A DNA stretch of 64,000 nt from an uncultured Flavobacteriia bacterium (GTDB taxonomy: Bacteria > Bacteroidota > Bacteroidia > Flavobacteriales_D > Crocinitomicaceae), in the NCBI GenBank assembly GCA_903873915.1, contig CAIQQH010000046.1, forward strand, positions 1-64,000. The letters run 5' to 3'. Shown here piece after piece: positions 35,277-44,431 of the stretch (position 1 is the first letter of the stretch; every line of letters begins with the position of its first letter). The position numbers and the translations under genes are program-made. The notes below the pieces were generated by a model that was not told the origin of the DNA, did no database searches, and saw only the letters and a list, made by a program, of their open reading frames with translations.

Positions 35277-38219
35277 ATGTCATTTCAAAATTTTTTAACT
35301 GCTATATTTATAATCACCTCATTTTTAGGGCTTTCTCAGACTGTTTCTATTCAAGGCAAGGTCACGGACGCAAAATCAGGGGAGACCATTCCAGGTGTAA
35401 AAATCATGGTAGAGGGTCAGGGCAAAGGCGCCTACACGGATTTCGATGGAAATTACAAAGTGCTCGATCTTCCAAATGGCACTTATATGCTCACCTTCAA
35501 ATACGATACCTACAAGGTGGATACGATTCGTGGCATTAAAGTAACGAATGCAGAACCAACCACTGTGAATGTGCTCTTGAAGTCGGAATTTCTCGAGCTC
35601 GGACCCATGCAAGTGACGCATACCATTGTGAAAGAGTCAACAGGTGGATTGCTTCAACTTCAACGAAACAGCTTGGTGGCTATCGATGGGATATCCTCAG
35701 AAACAATTAAACGTTCTCCAGACAGATCAGCATCTGATGCTTTAAAGCGCGTAAGTGGTGCAAGTATTCAAGACAACAAGTTTGCAATCATCCGTGGATT
35801 GAACGATCGATACAATGCGGCATATCTCAATGGCGCTCCGCTTCCAAGTTCTGAGTCGGACCGTAAGGCTTTTGCCTTTGACATCTTTCCTGTAAATATG
35901 CTCGACAACCTTACGATAGTGAAAACAGCATCTCCAGATTTACCGGCAGAGTTTGCAGGTGGAATCATTCAGATCAAAACAAAGGACATCCCAACAAAAA
36001 CATTTCATTCATTCAGCTTAGGAGGTGGTTACAATACCATTACAACATTTAAAGATCAACTGACGTATGAAGGTGGAAAGACAGATTGGTTAGGTGTCGA
36101 CGACGGGACAAGAAACATTCCAACGTCAATTCCGTCTCAAGCAGATTACCCCAATCTTATTGCGGATCAAGGAGCATTGGCAAAAACATTTGGATACGAT
36201 TGGTCACTTCAAAACAAGTCGTTTATGCCGAACATGAGTTTTCAATACTCAGGAGGATTTGCAAAAAAAATCAAAACAGCTGATTTTGGATTGATTGGGT
36301 CACTTTCCTACAACCGAACAAACAATTACAACGAAACGGAGCGTCGTTCATACACTGACAACCAAGCAGGTGGAACAGGTGCTTCGCAAATTGAGAATGA
36401 TTTATTTGATAAGGCGTACTCGACGCAAACATTGATGGGTTCAATGTTGAACATGAGTTTGAAGTTCAATGACAAGAACAAGATATCATTCAAGAATTTA
36501 TACAGCATCAATGCAGACGACCGAACCATTCTTCGTACGGGTGAAATCAATCCGCTCGAATCAAATCCCAACTTGCTACGTTCAAATGCACGTTGGTTTA
36601 CAGGCAACAACATTTATTCTGGCCAATTGATTGGTGAGCATACTTCTACAAATGAACGCTTGAAATTGGAGTGGGTTGGGGCGTATAGCAACATCGTGCG
36701 CACAATTCCGAATCTACGTCGATCTATTTATACGCGTTTAAAATATGTGAACGACCCAACCGATCCAAACCCATACGATACCGTTTACACAGCAAATATT
36801 GCTGGTTCGAACGTCGGTCCTGACTATGGAGGTGGAATGTTCTTCTCGCAAAACCGTGAAAACATAGCAAGTTTGAATGCCAATTTAAATTGGAAACTAG
36901 ATACAATCGCCAACATGGCCACAGAAATAAAATTTGGTGGTTTGTTCCAATACCGTAACCGTGATTTTCAAGCACGTCAATTGGGGTATACAACCTACGG
37001 GATTCCTGGAGGGTCTATTCAATTCAACCAACAGTTGCTTTACCTGCCAGAAGATTCAATTTTTCAGCAACAAAACATGGGCTTAATTAGTCCAGGTGTT
37101 GGAGGATTTAAATTGACAGATGGCACAAAACCTTCGGATGCCTACAACGCAAATTCACGAATTATTGCCGGTTATGTTGCCATGGATAACAAATTCGGAA
37201 AAATGGTGCGACTAAACTGGGGTGCACGCGTTGAACACTTTACGCAAAACCTTACTGCGCGTCGTTCGGATCAATCAGAACTTGTGATTGCAACAAAAAA
37301 GTTGGATGTACTTCCGTCTTTTAACCTCATCATTAGCCCAACGAAAAAGCAAAACATTCGATTGAGCGGTTCGCAGACATTGAATCGTCCAGAATACCGT
37401 GAGCTTGCTCCTTTTGCCTTCTATGACTTCAATACTCAGTTTGTATTGGCTGGAAATGATTCCTTGAAGCGTGCGCGCATTACCAACATCGATTTGCGCT
37501 ACGAATGGTTCCCAGGGAAGAGCCAAATCTTGTCGGGTACCTTCTTCTACAAGTTTTTCGAAAATCCAATAGAGCAAATCGCACGTCCTGATGTATCGAA
37601 TGAAATCTCTTATAAAAATGTACCTACTGCCGTGAATTATGGATTTGAACTTGATATGCGCGCATCGATTGGAAGCTTGTTCAAGTCAGATTCAACTTCT
37701 TTCTTGAACAACCTAAGCATCTACAGTAACCTCGGAATCATCCGATCGATTGTCGACGTATCGCAAAACATTGGAACACCATACCAAACGCGTCCACTTC
37801 AAGGTCAGTCACCTTACCTGTTTAATGGCGGTATCGTGTATCAAGATGAGAAATTGAACATGACGTACACGCTCAACATTAACCGAGTAGGTCCACGAAT
37901 CTACATCCTTGGGAGTATAATTCAACCAGATATTTGGGAAAAGAGCAGAACATTCCTTGATTTCCAAGTCGCAAAAATGTTCTTGGACGATAAGTTGGAA
38001 TTGAAAATCAATGTACAGAACATCCTCGCTCAAAATTTAATTTTCTACCAAAACAATTATGGGAACGAGCCTACAACAAAAGGTTTTAAACGCATGACAA
38101 ACGCATTGTTCCTATCCGATCCAGACAATAAAAATGGCTACGATAAAAATCTTGATGACATGATTTGGAATACGCGTTTTGGCCGTACAATATCTTTCGC
38201 CTTAACATACAAAATTTGA
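35277..38219 (+). CDS. TonB-dependent outer-membrane receptor with carboxypeptidase-regulatory N-domain
   Basis: Outer-membrane uptake receptor of 980 aa. Signal peptide MSFQNFLTAIFIITSFLGLSQ, a CarboxypepD_reg-like domain (about 24-105, SIQGKVTDAKSGETIPGVKI), then a plug domain (about 125-235) with ALKRVSGASIQDNKFAIIRG and VKTASPDLPAEFAGGIIQI, and a beta-barrel to the end (final residue after FALTYKI). The substrate is not visible from the sequence. It lies between two PhoB-like regulators and next to a large T9SS cargo, with a PhoB-like operator, so a phosphate-linked substrate such as organic phosphate is a reasonable but unproven guess. Confidence 0.93.
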   Translation: MSFQNFLTAIFIITSFLGLSQTVSIQGKVTDAKSGETIPGVKIMVEGQGKGAYTDFDGNYKVLDLPNGTYMLTFKYDTYKVDTIRGIKVTNAEPTTVNVLLKSEFLELGPMQVTHTIVKESTGGLLQLQRNSLVAIDGISSETIKRSPDRSASDALKRVSGASIQDNKFAIIRGLNDRYNAAYLNGAPLPSSESDRKAFAFDIFPVNMLDNLTIVKTASPDLPAEFAGGIIQIKTKDIPTKTFHSFSLGGGYNTITTFKDQLTYEGGKTDWLGVDDGTRNIPTSIPSQADYPNLIADQGALAKTFGYDWSLQNKSFMPNMSFQYSGGFAKKIKTADFGLIGSLSYNRTNNYNETERRSYTDNQAGGTGASQIENDLFDKAYSTQTLMGSMLNMSLKFNDKNKISFKNLYSINADDRTILRTGEINPLESNPNLLRSNARWFTGNNIYSGQLIGEHTSTNERLKLEWVGAYSNIVRTIPNLRRSIYTRLKYVNDPTDPNPYDTVYTANIAGSNVGPDYGGGMFFSQNRENIASLNANLNWKLDTIANMATEIKFGGLFQYRNRDFQARQLGYTTYGIPGGSIQFNQQLLYLPEDSIFQQQNMGLISPGVGGFKLTDGTKPSDAYNANSRIIAGYVAMDNKFGKMVRLNWGARVEHFTQNLTARRSDQSELVIATKKLDVLPSFNLIISPTKKQNIRLSGSQTLNRPEYRELAPFAFYDFNTQFVLAGNDSLKRARITNIDLRYEWFPGKSQILSGTFFYKFFENPIEQIARPDVSNEISYKNVPTAVNYGFELDMRASIGSLFKSDSTSFLNNLSIYSNLGIIRSIVDVSQNIGTPYQTRPLQGQSPYLFNGGIVYQDEKLNMTYTLNINRVGPRIYILGSIIQPDIWEKSRTFLDFQVAKMFLDDKLELKINVQNILAQNLIFYQNNYGNEPTTKGFKRMTNALFLSDPDNKNGYDKNLDDMIWNTRFGRTISFALTYKI

Positions 38220-38244
38220 CAGAAATTAAATCACTCTACAAAAG

Positions 38245-38277
38245 AGACCGCAACCCCTAGGTCTGCGGTCTTTTTTT
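38245..38277 (+). terminator. Terminator after the TonB-dependent receptor
   Basis: AGACCGCA (38245-38252) pairs with TGCGGTCT (38264-38271), followed by a run of seven T. Confidence 0.85.
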
Positions 38278-38298
38278 GTTAAAAATGTTTCCATTCAC

Positions 38299-38352
38299 TT
38301 AACATTGAGATAACTATTTCTTCTTTATAAGATAGGGTGACCTTAACCTTTG
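38299..38352 (+). promoter_or_regulatory. Putative PhoB-type operator and promoter of the T9SS cargo gene
   Basis: TTAACATTGAG (38299) and ATAACTATTTC (38310) are 11 bp apart. The -7 box is AACCTTTG (38345-38352), one base off TAnnTTTG, and no -33 TTG is seen. The distance between last half site and -7 (35 bp) is like that before the receptor (37 bp). Confidence 0.45.
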
Positions 38353-38402
38353 TTTGCCGTGAACAAGTGAAATTTGTCAAGAAATTAATCTAAACGAAAA
38401 AA

Positions 38403-40952
38403 ATGAAAAAAATCTATTCAATTGCTTTGGCTGCGTTTATTAGCAGTTGGAGTTTCGGACAAAGTTTTTTTGTCCCTACTACGTATCGCGGAGCATTTGC
38501 TCCAGCACCTACAGCACAATGGACCGACGGTTGGACAAACTGGGACCCACAAAACACGGCGTATGGAACATCTACAGTGAATGTAACTACGTCAATTACA
38601 AACAACACCACTTGGACGTCTAACAACGTTTACCTTCTTCAAGGACAAATCTATGTGAAGAATGGTGCAGTTCTAACAATTCAGCCTGGAACAATTATTA
38701 TGGGTGACAAAAATACTGCTGGTTCGGGATTGTTCGTTACTCAAGGTTCAAAATTGATTGCTGACGGAACTGTATCCAGTCCAATTGTCTTTACATCGAA
38801 TCAGCCTGCAGGTTCTCGCGCTTTGGGTGACTGGGGTGGTATCATCTTGATGGGTCGCGCAAGCAACAACAATCCTGGTGGTATTGCGAATGTTGAAGGA
38901 TTGGCTGTTTCACCTGATACACAATTTGGTGGTGGAACTAACCCTGATGACAATGACAACTCAGGAATTCTTCGCTATGTGCGTATCGAGTTTGGTGGAT
39001 ATGTATACTTGCCAAACAAGGAAATCAACGGTTTGACAATGGGATCTGTAGGTCGTGCTACCACTATCGACAATGTTCAGGTGTCTTTCTCAAATGATGA
39101 CGCATACGAATGGTTCGGTGGATCAGTGAACTGCCGTCACCTTGTATCTTATCGTAACCTAGATGACGATTTCGATACTGACAATGGTTTCTCAGGAAGC
39201 GTTCAATTCTGTGTAGCCGTGCGTGACCCATTGATCGCAGATAATCCATCAGTTTCTACATCAGAAGGATTTGAATCGGACAACGATGCAGCTGGATCGA
39301 CAAATTCTCCACAGACATCTGCAATTTTCTCGAACGTAACGCACATCGGACCCCTTCGTGGAAATACTGCAGCAACAGTTGCAACGGGGTACAGAAGAAG
39401 TGCTCGCCTTCGTCGTAATACTGGGTTGAAAATTTACAACTCTATCTTTATGGATAACCTTCGTGGTTTGCATATCGATGGTACAGCTTGTGAAGGTAAT
39501 GCAAACACAGGTGCCTTGAAATTTAAAAACAATGTTATTGCAGGACATTTAACAAACTATTCTGTTGAACGCAATGCAGGAAGTACATTCAACATCAGTA
39601 CGTGGTTTGGTCTAAACAGCAATGATTCAATTGTTTCTTCTGCAAACATTTTGATCGCGCCTTATGGAGCAACGCTAAACAACTACTTGTCACCAGATTA
39701 CCGTCCAACTGGTACTTCAGTAGCATTGAACAATATTTCATTTGCTGACAATACAATTGCACCTAAAGTAATCGTTGCGCCAACAACTACAGCAACTTAC
39801 ACGTACTGCCAAGGCGCAACTGCTACAGCATTGACTGCAACAGGAAACGCTGATTGTACAATCAAATGGTATACAACAGCGACAGGTGGAACTGCTATTA
39901 CAGCACCAACACCTTCAACAACAACAGCTGGTGTTACGAACTACTATGTGGCACAACAAAGTGCAGACGGAACAGAAGGTCCACGTGCCATGGTAACAAT
40001 TACTGTGAACGCAACGCCAGCGACGCCTACAATTTCTGCAAGCGGTGCAACATCTTTCTGTACGGGTGGATCTGTGGTATTGACTTCTAGCGAAGCTGCC
40101 GGAAATGTTTGGTCAAACACGGCAACAACAGCTGCGATCACAGTTTCAGCTACGGGAACATTCTCAGTAACGTATACAGACAACAATGGTTGTTCGGCAT
40201 CGTCTTCTGAAACAACTGTAAACGTAAGTAACGCACCAGTACCAACAATCAATGCATCTGCAACAGCTGCATGTAGCGGTGATTCAATCGTTCTTACGTC
40301 ATCTACAGCAGATTCTTACCTTTGGAGTAACAATGCGACATCACCGTCGATTACTGTTACAACTACTGGAAACTACACAGTAACTACGACAAATGCTGAT
40401 GCATGTGCTGGTGTTGGAACTTCTGCTCCAACTGTGATCACATTCGGCACTACACCAACTGCAAATGCAACGTTTACAGTGAATGGAAATGTGGTTACTT
40501 TCACAAACACTTCTACAGATGCAACATCATACTCTTGGGATTTCGCTGATTTCTCTGGATCATCTGCTGCTTCTCCAGTGCACGCTTTCGCTGCGAATGG
40601 TTCGTATGATGTAGTATTGACAGCCATCAACGGAAACTGTACATCTACATTTACAATCACTGTTGCCATCTCTGTAGGTTTGGAAGAATTTACAGGTCTT
40701 ACAGAAGTGGTTTTGTTCCCTAACCCAACAAGCGGTGAAATGTTCTTGACATTCTCTTCTGAAACAAATGAGACTGCTCAAACAATGATTATCGATCAAC
40801 TTGGTAAGGTTGTTTCTACATCTAGCATTGAAGTGAATGCTGGTGCAAACACAGTTGCCATCAATGCAGAACAACTTGGAAACGGTATGTACACACTCTT
40901 GTTAAACACAGGTCGTGGAAGCATCGTTCGCAAAATGATTGTTCAAAAATAA
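38403..40952 (+). CDS. Large secreted T9SS cargo with Ig-like and PKD domains, receptor-linked
   Basis: 849 aa. Signal peptide to WSFGQ. The first about 440 residues are a beta-rich region (INGLTMGSVGRATTIDNVQV, YEWFGGSVNCRHLVSYRNLD and DFDTDNGFSGSVQF) of a family widespread in Bacteroidota next to TonB-dependent receptors; a parallel beta-helix is likely. Then several Ig-like beta domains (about 465-680), each with a Cys pair, and a PKD domain (about 695-765, TSYSWDFADFSGSSAASPVHAF). The tail (LFPNPTSGEMFLTF ... RKMIVQK) is a T9SS sorting domain. No catalytic residues can be named. It probably acts with the upstream receptor at the cell surface. Confidence 0.88.
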   Translation: MKKIYSIALAAFISSWSFGQSFFVPTTYRGAFAPAPTAQWTDGWTNWDPQNTAYGTSTVNVTTSITNNTTWTSNNVYLLQGQIYVKNGAVLTIQPGTIIMGDKNTAGSGLFVTQGSKLIADGTVSSPIVFTSNQPAGSRALGDWGGIILMGRASNNNPGGIANVEGLAVSPDTQFGGGTNPDDNDNSGILRYVRIEFGGYVYLPNKEINGLTMGSVGRATTIDNVQVSFSNDDAYEWFGGSVNCRHLVSYRNLDDDFDTDNGFSGSVQFCVAVRDPLIADNPSVSTSEGFESDNDAAGSTNSPQTSAIFSNVTHIGPLRGNTAATVATGYRRSARLRRNTGLKIYNSIFMDNLRGLHIDGTACEGNANTGALKFKNNVIAGHLTNYSVERNAGSTFNISTWFGLNSNDSIVSSANILIAPYGATLNNYLSPDYRPTGTSVALNNISFADNTIAPKVIVAPTTTATYTYCQGATATALTATGNADCTIKWYTTATGGTAITAPTPSTTTAGVTNYYVAQQSADGTEGPRAMVTITVNATPATPTISASGATSFCTGGSVVLTSSEAAGNVWSNTATTAAITVSATGTFSVTYTDNNGCSASSSETTVNVSNAPVPTINASATAACSGDSIVLTSSTADSYLWSNNATSPSITVTTTGNYTVTTTNADACAGVGTSAPTVITFGTTPTANATFTVNGNVVTFTNTSTDATSYSWDFADFSGSSAASPVHAFAANGSYDVVLTAINGNCTSTFTITVAISVGLEEFTGLTEVVLFPNPTSGEMFLTFSSETNETAQTMIIDQLGKVVSTSSIEVNAGANTVAINAEQLGNGMYTLLLNTGRGSIVRKMIVQK

Positions 40953-40961
40953 TACTCAATA

Positions 40962-40992
40962 GGGCTGTCCTTCGGGACGGCCCTTTTTTTTT
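40962..40992 (+). terminator. Terminator after the T9SS cargo gene
   Basis: GGGCTGTCC (40962-40970) pairs with GGACGGCCC (40975-40983) with one G-T wobble, loop TTCG, then nine T. The phoB-like ATG lies only 6 bp further, so that gene is probably transcribed by read-through or from a promoter within the cargo end. Confidence 0.88.
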
Positions 40993-40997
40993 ATCCC

Positions 40998-41684
40998 ATG
41001 GAAAATTTAAAAGGACATACCATTCTTCTTGTTGACGACGAGGCAGATATTCTCGAATTTCTAACGTACAATTTGAAGAAGGAAGGGTATAAGGTTTTTA
41101 CAGCATCCAATGGAGAAGATGGCGTGAAAATGGTGCAGCAATATTCACCATCACTCATTCTAATGGATGTAATGATGCCTGTAATGGATGGGATCGAAGC
41201 GTGTCAGTTTATACGCAAAGACCTAAACATTACTCAACCGATCATTGCATTCTTAACATCGCGCGCTGAGGATTATGCTCAAATTGCAGGATTCGAGGCA
41301 GGTGCAGATGATTATATTTCAAAACCAATTCGTCCAAGATTGCTAATCAGCAAAGTTGAATCACTCTTGCGGCGTTTAACTCGTCCCATTGCGGCGGAAG
41401 AAGTGGTGAGTAATGCACGTGTCAAAATTGACCGTGAAAAGTTCATCGTTGAAGTAGAAGGAAAGAAAATCCTTCTTCCTAAAAAAGAATTTGAATTACT
41501 TGAATTGCTTGCAAGCAGACCAGGTAAAGTATATACAAGAGAACAAATTTTAACCATCGTTTGGGGAAATGAAACGATTGTTGGTGAACGAACTATCGAT
41601 GTTCACATCCGTAAATTGCGTGAAAAGCTAGGAGATGATTATATTCGCACTATAAAAGGAGTCGGATATACATTCAGCGAATAG
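40998..41684 (+). CDS. PhoB-like response regulator, paired with a kinase
   Basis: 228 aa OmpR-family regulator. Receiver with LLVDDEADILEFLTYNLKKE (10-29), Asp in LILMDVMMPVMDG (about 56), and Lys in ISKPIRPRLL (about 107); winged helix with LLPKKEFELLELLASRPG and GERTIDVHIRKLREKLGDD (recognition helix). It is followed by its sensor kinase with a 1-bp overlap (TAGTG), as in phoBR operons. High similarity to the orphan regulator at 34470 indicates a duplication. Phosphate specificity is inferred from the architecture and operator-like repeats. Confidence 0.9.
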   Translation: MENLKGHTILLVDDEADILEFLTYNLKKEGYKVFTASNGEDGVKMVQQYSPSLILMDVMMPVMDGIEACQFIRKDLNITQPIIAFLTSRAEDYAQIAGFEAGADDYISKPIRPRLLISKVESLLRRLTRPIAAEEVVSNARVKIDREKFIVEVEGKKILLPKKEFELLELLASRPGKVYTREQILTIVWGNETIVGERTIDVHIRKLREKLGDDYIRTIKGVGYTFSE

Positions 41685-42769
41685 TGAAAAACCTCAAACC
41701 GATACACTTACTCATTGGCGGAAGCGCCATCACCTTCATTTTAACCTTCATTGTAACGGTTATCATTGATTATCAAGTGCTCAATTTTCCGTTTTGGGTA
41801 TTGGTGGGGCTCCCGTTTCTATCTGGATTGATTTCCTTTGGTGTATTCTATTTCTTCATTACATATTTCATCAATGATCGATTAAAGCTTTTATATCGCT
41901 CCATTCGAAAGGGAAAAATCACTGCAGTGAATGAACCTAGGTTTCGAATAACGGATGATGTAATTGCTGATGCAGAAATTGAAACTAATCGCTGGACGGA
42001 AGAACGAAATGTAGAAATCTCCCGTTTGAAAGAACAAGAGGAATTTCGTCGTGAGTTTCTTGGAAACCTTGCCCACGAATTAAAAACACCCGTTTTCTCC
42101 ATTCAAGGATATGTGGATACCTTACTGGAAGGGGGACTAGAAGATGAATCAGTAAACCGAATGTTTCTTGAGCGCGCCTCTAAAGCTACAGATCGCATGG
42201 CACATATCCTCGAGGATTTGGATCAAATTACTCGCCTTGAAGCAGAATCTTTGCGTTTGGAAATCCGTTCTTTTGACATTGTTGAACTTGCAAAAGAGAT
42301 TATCGAATCGCTCGACATGAGAACAAAAGAAAAGGAAATTTCTGTCATTTTCTTAAAGGACTATAATTCAATTTATGTCGATGCAGATCGTTCAAAAATA
42401 GCCCAGGTGTTAACCAATTTATTGGTCAATTCTATTTTTTACGGAAATCAAAAAGGTGAAACCATAATTCGCTTTCACCAAATGGATGAAATATTGACCA
42501 TTGAGGTTTCTGATAATGGTCTTGGAATCGATGAGGCGCACCTGCCTCGTCTGTTTGAACGTTTTTATCGCGTAGAAAAAAGCCGAAATCGCAATGAAGG
42601 AGGTTCAGGACTAGGATTGGCAATCGTTCGCCATATTGTTGAATCACATGGTCAATCAATTTCTGTGCGCAGCACTGTGGGCATTGGAAGCACATTCTCT
42701 TTTACGCTTGATCGAAGTAAAAGTCAGTCGGGAGGACTATATTCTTCTCGTGGGGTTCAAATCAAATAA
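41684..42769 (+). CDS. PhoR-like sensor histidine kinase
   Basis: Membrane sensor kinase of 361 aa. GTG start at 41684 overlaps the regulator stop. Two transmembrane helices near the N-terminus (about 8-28 and 33-55, LLIGGSAITFILTFIVTVII and LVGLPFLSGLISFGVFYFF) with only a very short loop between them, so no large periplasmic sensor domain. Then the phospho-acceptor His in LGNLAHELKTPVFSIQG (about 130-146), and ATP-binding N box (LTNLLVNSIFYG), G1 (DNGLGIDEAHLP), and GGSGLGLAIVRHIVE. Typical of PhoR-like kinases that sense the state of a transporter rather than an external ligand. Confidence 0.9.
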   Translation: MKNLKPIHLLIGGSAITFILTFIVTVIIDYQVLNFPFWVLVGLPFLSGLISFGVFYFFITYFINDRLKLLYRSIRKGKITAVNEPRFRITDDVIADAEIETNRWTEERNVEISRLKEQEEFRREFLGNLAHELKTPVFSIQGYVDTLLEGGLEDESVNRMFLERASKATDRMAHILEDLDQITRLEAESLRLEIRSFDIVELAKEIIESLDMRTKEKEISVIFLKDYNSIYVDADRSKIAQVLTNLLVNSIFYGNQKGETIIRFHQMDEILTIEVSDNGLGIDEAHLPRLFERFYRVEKSRNRNEGGSGLGLAIVRHIVESHGQSISVRSTVGIGSTFSFTLDRSKSQSGGLYSSRGVQIK

Positions 42770-42772
42770 GGT

Positions 42773-43786
42773 TTAAATTTTACGCAATTTCTCCGCAATA
42801 GCAGCATAGTCTATGTTACTGCAATCAATGGTATGGATGTTTTCAAAGTTGCGTTTGCTCAGCAAATAGGCATAGGCACGGTCATAATAGCCGAGTGCAA
42901 TTTCAAAAGCAGCGTTTATATCGTGATTGTCCAAGTGAAGCAATGCTTTCTTGACATGTTGCGGCCCAAGTCGCTTTCCAATACGTTCCATTGCGGTTCT
43001 CAAATCAGCAATTGGGAAATGGCCGTAGTCATGCAGTATTTGATTCAGTCGTTCGGTATCTGTGCGTTGAACTTCAGTCACTGGCGCTTGTTTCATTTGA
43101 TGCCAAAAGTCCTCAGGAATAACCTTGTCACCAATCACTCTACTTTCGTCTTCGACCCAAATGGTTCGTGTGACATCCATTGTAGTGAGTGCTTCAAACA
43201 AAGAGTTTTCGAACGATTCTTGATTGGGTTGTGGCCCCATTCCAATTGCGCCAAACGATGACCCTCTGTGTTGAGCCAATCCTTCGAGATCGATGATTTG
43301 TTCTCCTAAAGTTTTGAGTGCGGCCAAAATTTCTGTTTTTCCAGAACCTGTTTTTCCACTTAGGAGTTTAATGTTGTACTTTTCTTGAAAGGATTCATGT
43401 ACTGCCCCACGATAAGCTTTGTACCCACCGTCAAGAACGATGGCTTCGTATCCATAGTAATGGAGTAAAAATGAGAAAAATTCACTGCGCATACCCCCAC
43501 GCCAGCAATGCACCAATGCACGTCCGTCAGGAGATACTTTTATCCCTTTGCGCAGCAAGGTGCTCAGATGCGGCCCCGTGAGTTCGAGCCCTTTTAAAAC
43601 AGCGGTTTGTCTACCATGCTGCTTGTACACCGTGCCCACAATTTTACGTGCCTCATTGTCCAAAATAGGAATGTTTAAAGCGCCGGAAATATGACCAACC
43701 ATATATTCTCCTTGGCTGCGAACGTCAATAATGGGAAGCACTTTTCGCAATAAAAGAAATTGATCGATGGGAATCTTTTTCACCAT
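42773..43786 (-). CDS. mnmH: tRNA 2-selenouridine synthase
   Basis: Replaces the sulfur of 2-thiouridine at the tRNA wobble position by selenium from selenophosphate. 337 aa: rhodanese domain (about 1-130) with catalytic Cys94 in LVHCWRGGMRS, followed by a P-loop NTPase-like domain with SGKTGSGKTEIL (about 143-154) and IDLEGLAQHRGSSFG. Both are the standard pieces of SelU/MnmH. It requires SelD, encoded at 60163 in the same window. Convergent with the phoR-like gene, 3 bp apart. Confidence 0.93.
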   Translation of the reverse strand: MVKKIPIDQFLLLRKVLPIIDVRSQGEYMVGHISGALNIPILDNEARKIVGTVYKQHGRQTAVLKGLELTGPHLSTLLRKGIKVSPDGRALVHCWRGGMRSEFFSFLLHYYGYEAIVLDGGYKAYRGAVHESFQEKYNIKLLSGKTGSGKTEILAALKTLGEQIIDLEGLAQHRGSSFGAIGMGPQPNQESFENSLFEALTTMDVTRTIWVEDESRVIGDKVIPEDFWHQMKQAPVTEVQRTDTERLNQILHDYGHFPIADLRTAMERIGKRLGPQHVKKALLHLDNHDINAAFEIALGYYDRAYAYLLSKRNFENIHTIDCSNIDYAAIAEKLRKI

Positions 43787-43806
43787 GGGGATTCGGGTTG
43801 AGGGCT

Positions 43807-43830
43807 AAAAAAAGCAGACCTAGGCCTGCT
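43807..43830 (-). terminator. Terminator after the DUF4920 gene
   Basis: AGCAG (43813-43817) pairs with CTGCT (43826-43830) around CC/GG, one mismatch; on the minus strand seven T follow. It separates the DUF4920 gene from mnmH. Confidence 0.75.
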
Positions 43831-43849
43831 CTCATGTTGTGTGTTGTAC

Positions 43850-44329
43850 TTATTTAATGAGTGTAATTCCGTCGGCTTCGAAACTAAGTTCAAACTCAGG
43901 TTTCGTGATTTTCTCGATTTCTTCTTTACTTTTTCCTGCATCTTCGGCAAAATGGCGCAATAAGTCTACGCTGATGGTGTCCATATAGGCTCTGCCATGC
44001 AAATAGGCCTGCGTCCCAATCTTCGTTTTTGGTGGAATGGTGAAATGGTCCTTGAACCGAACCATAAATGTCTCACCATTTCCTTTATCCACATTGATCC
44101 AACAACCCGCTTTTGAACAAACCTCATCGATTGGCGCAATGAATGTAAATACCTGTTCTCCTTTTTTTCCTTCGAAGGCCTCAAGCATTTCTTTCACATC
44201 CATCGCGTTTGAAGTGTCCACTTTCATAGGACCGTAACTTTTCCCAAGTTCAATAGAATTCTCTGATTTGTGCCCACCACAAGAGAAAAGTAGTGTAGCT
44301 ATTAATGAAACGAAAAGGATTTTTTTCAT
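43850..44329 (-). CDS. DUF4920 family lipoprotein
   Basis: 159 aa from the ATG at 44329 (MKKILFVSLIATLLFSCGG). The lipobox LFSC gives a lipidated Cys at about residue 17, followed by GGHKSEN, so the mature protein is a periplasmic or outer-membrane lipoprotein. The domain has DEVCSKAGCWINV (about 77-89), a Cys-containing motif conserved in DUF4920, and FKDHFTIPPKTKIGTQAYLHG. An OB-fold-like, possibly metal-binding protein; the real function is unknown. Confidence 0.83.
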   Translation of the reverse strand: MKKILFVSLIATLLFSCGGHKSENSIELGKSYGPMKVDTSNAMDVKEMLEAFEGKKGEQVFTFIAPIDEVCSKAGCWINVDKGNGETFMVRFKDHFTIPPKTKIGTQAYLHGRAYMDTISVDLLRHFAEDAGKSKEEIEKITKPEFELSFEADGITLIK

Positions 44330-44383
44330 GGGATAATATTTTTGCAAAGATGATACATTTAATAGTATTTCGGGGCATAAAAC

Positions 44384-44410
44384 AAAAAAAGGATGCCATT
44401 GGACATCCTC
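44384..44410 (-). terminator. Terminator after the small secreted protein gene
   Basis: AGGATG (44390-44395) pairs with CATCCT (44404-44409); seven A on the left give the T run of the minus-strand transcript ending at 44432. Confidence 0.75.
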
Positions 44411-44431
44411 TTTAGAAAAATAAAATAGTGC

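Noticed and set aside
39854-40874. Antisense and alternative frames inside the large T9SS cargo gene
   Set aside because: The low-complexity Thr/Ala/Ser-rich coding region leaves other frames open; no start context or domain.
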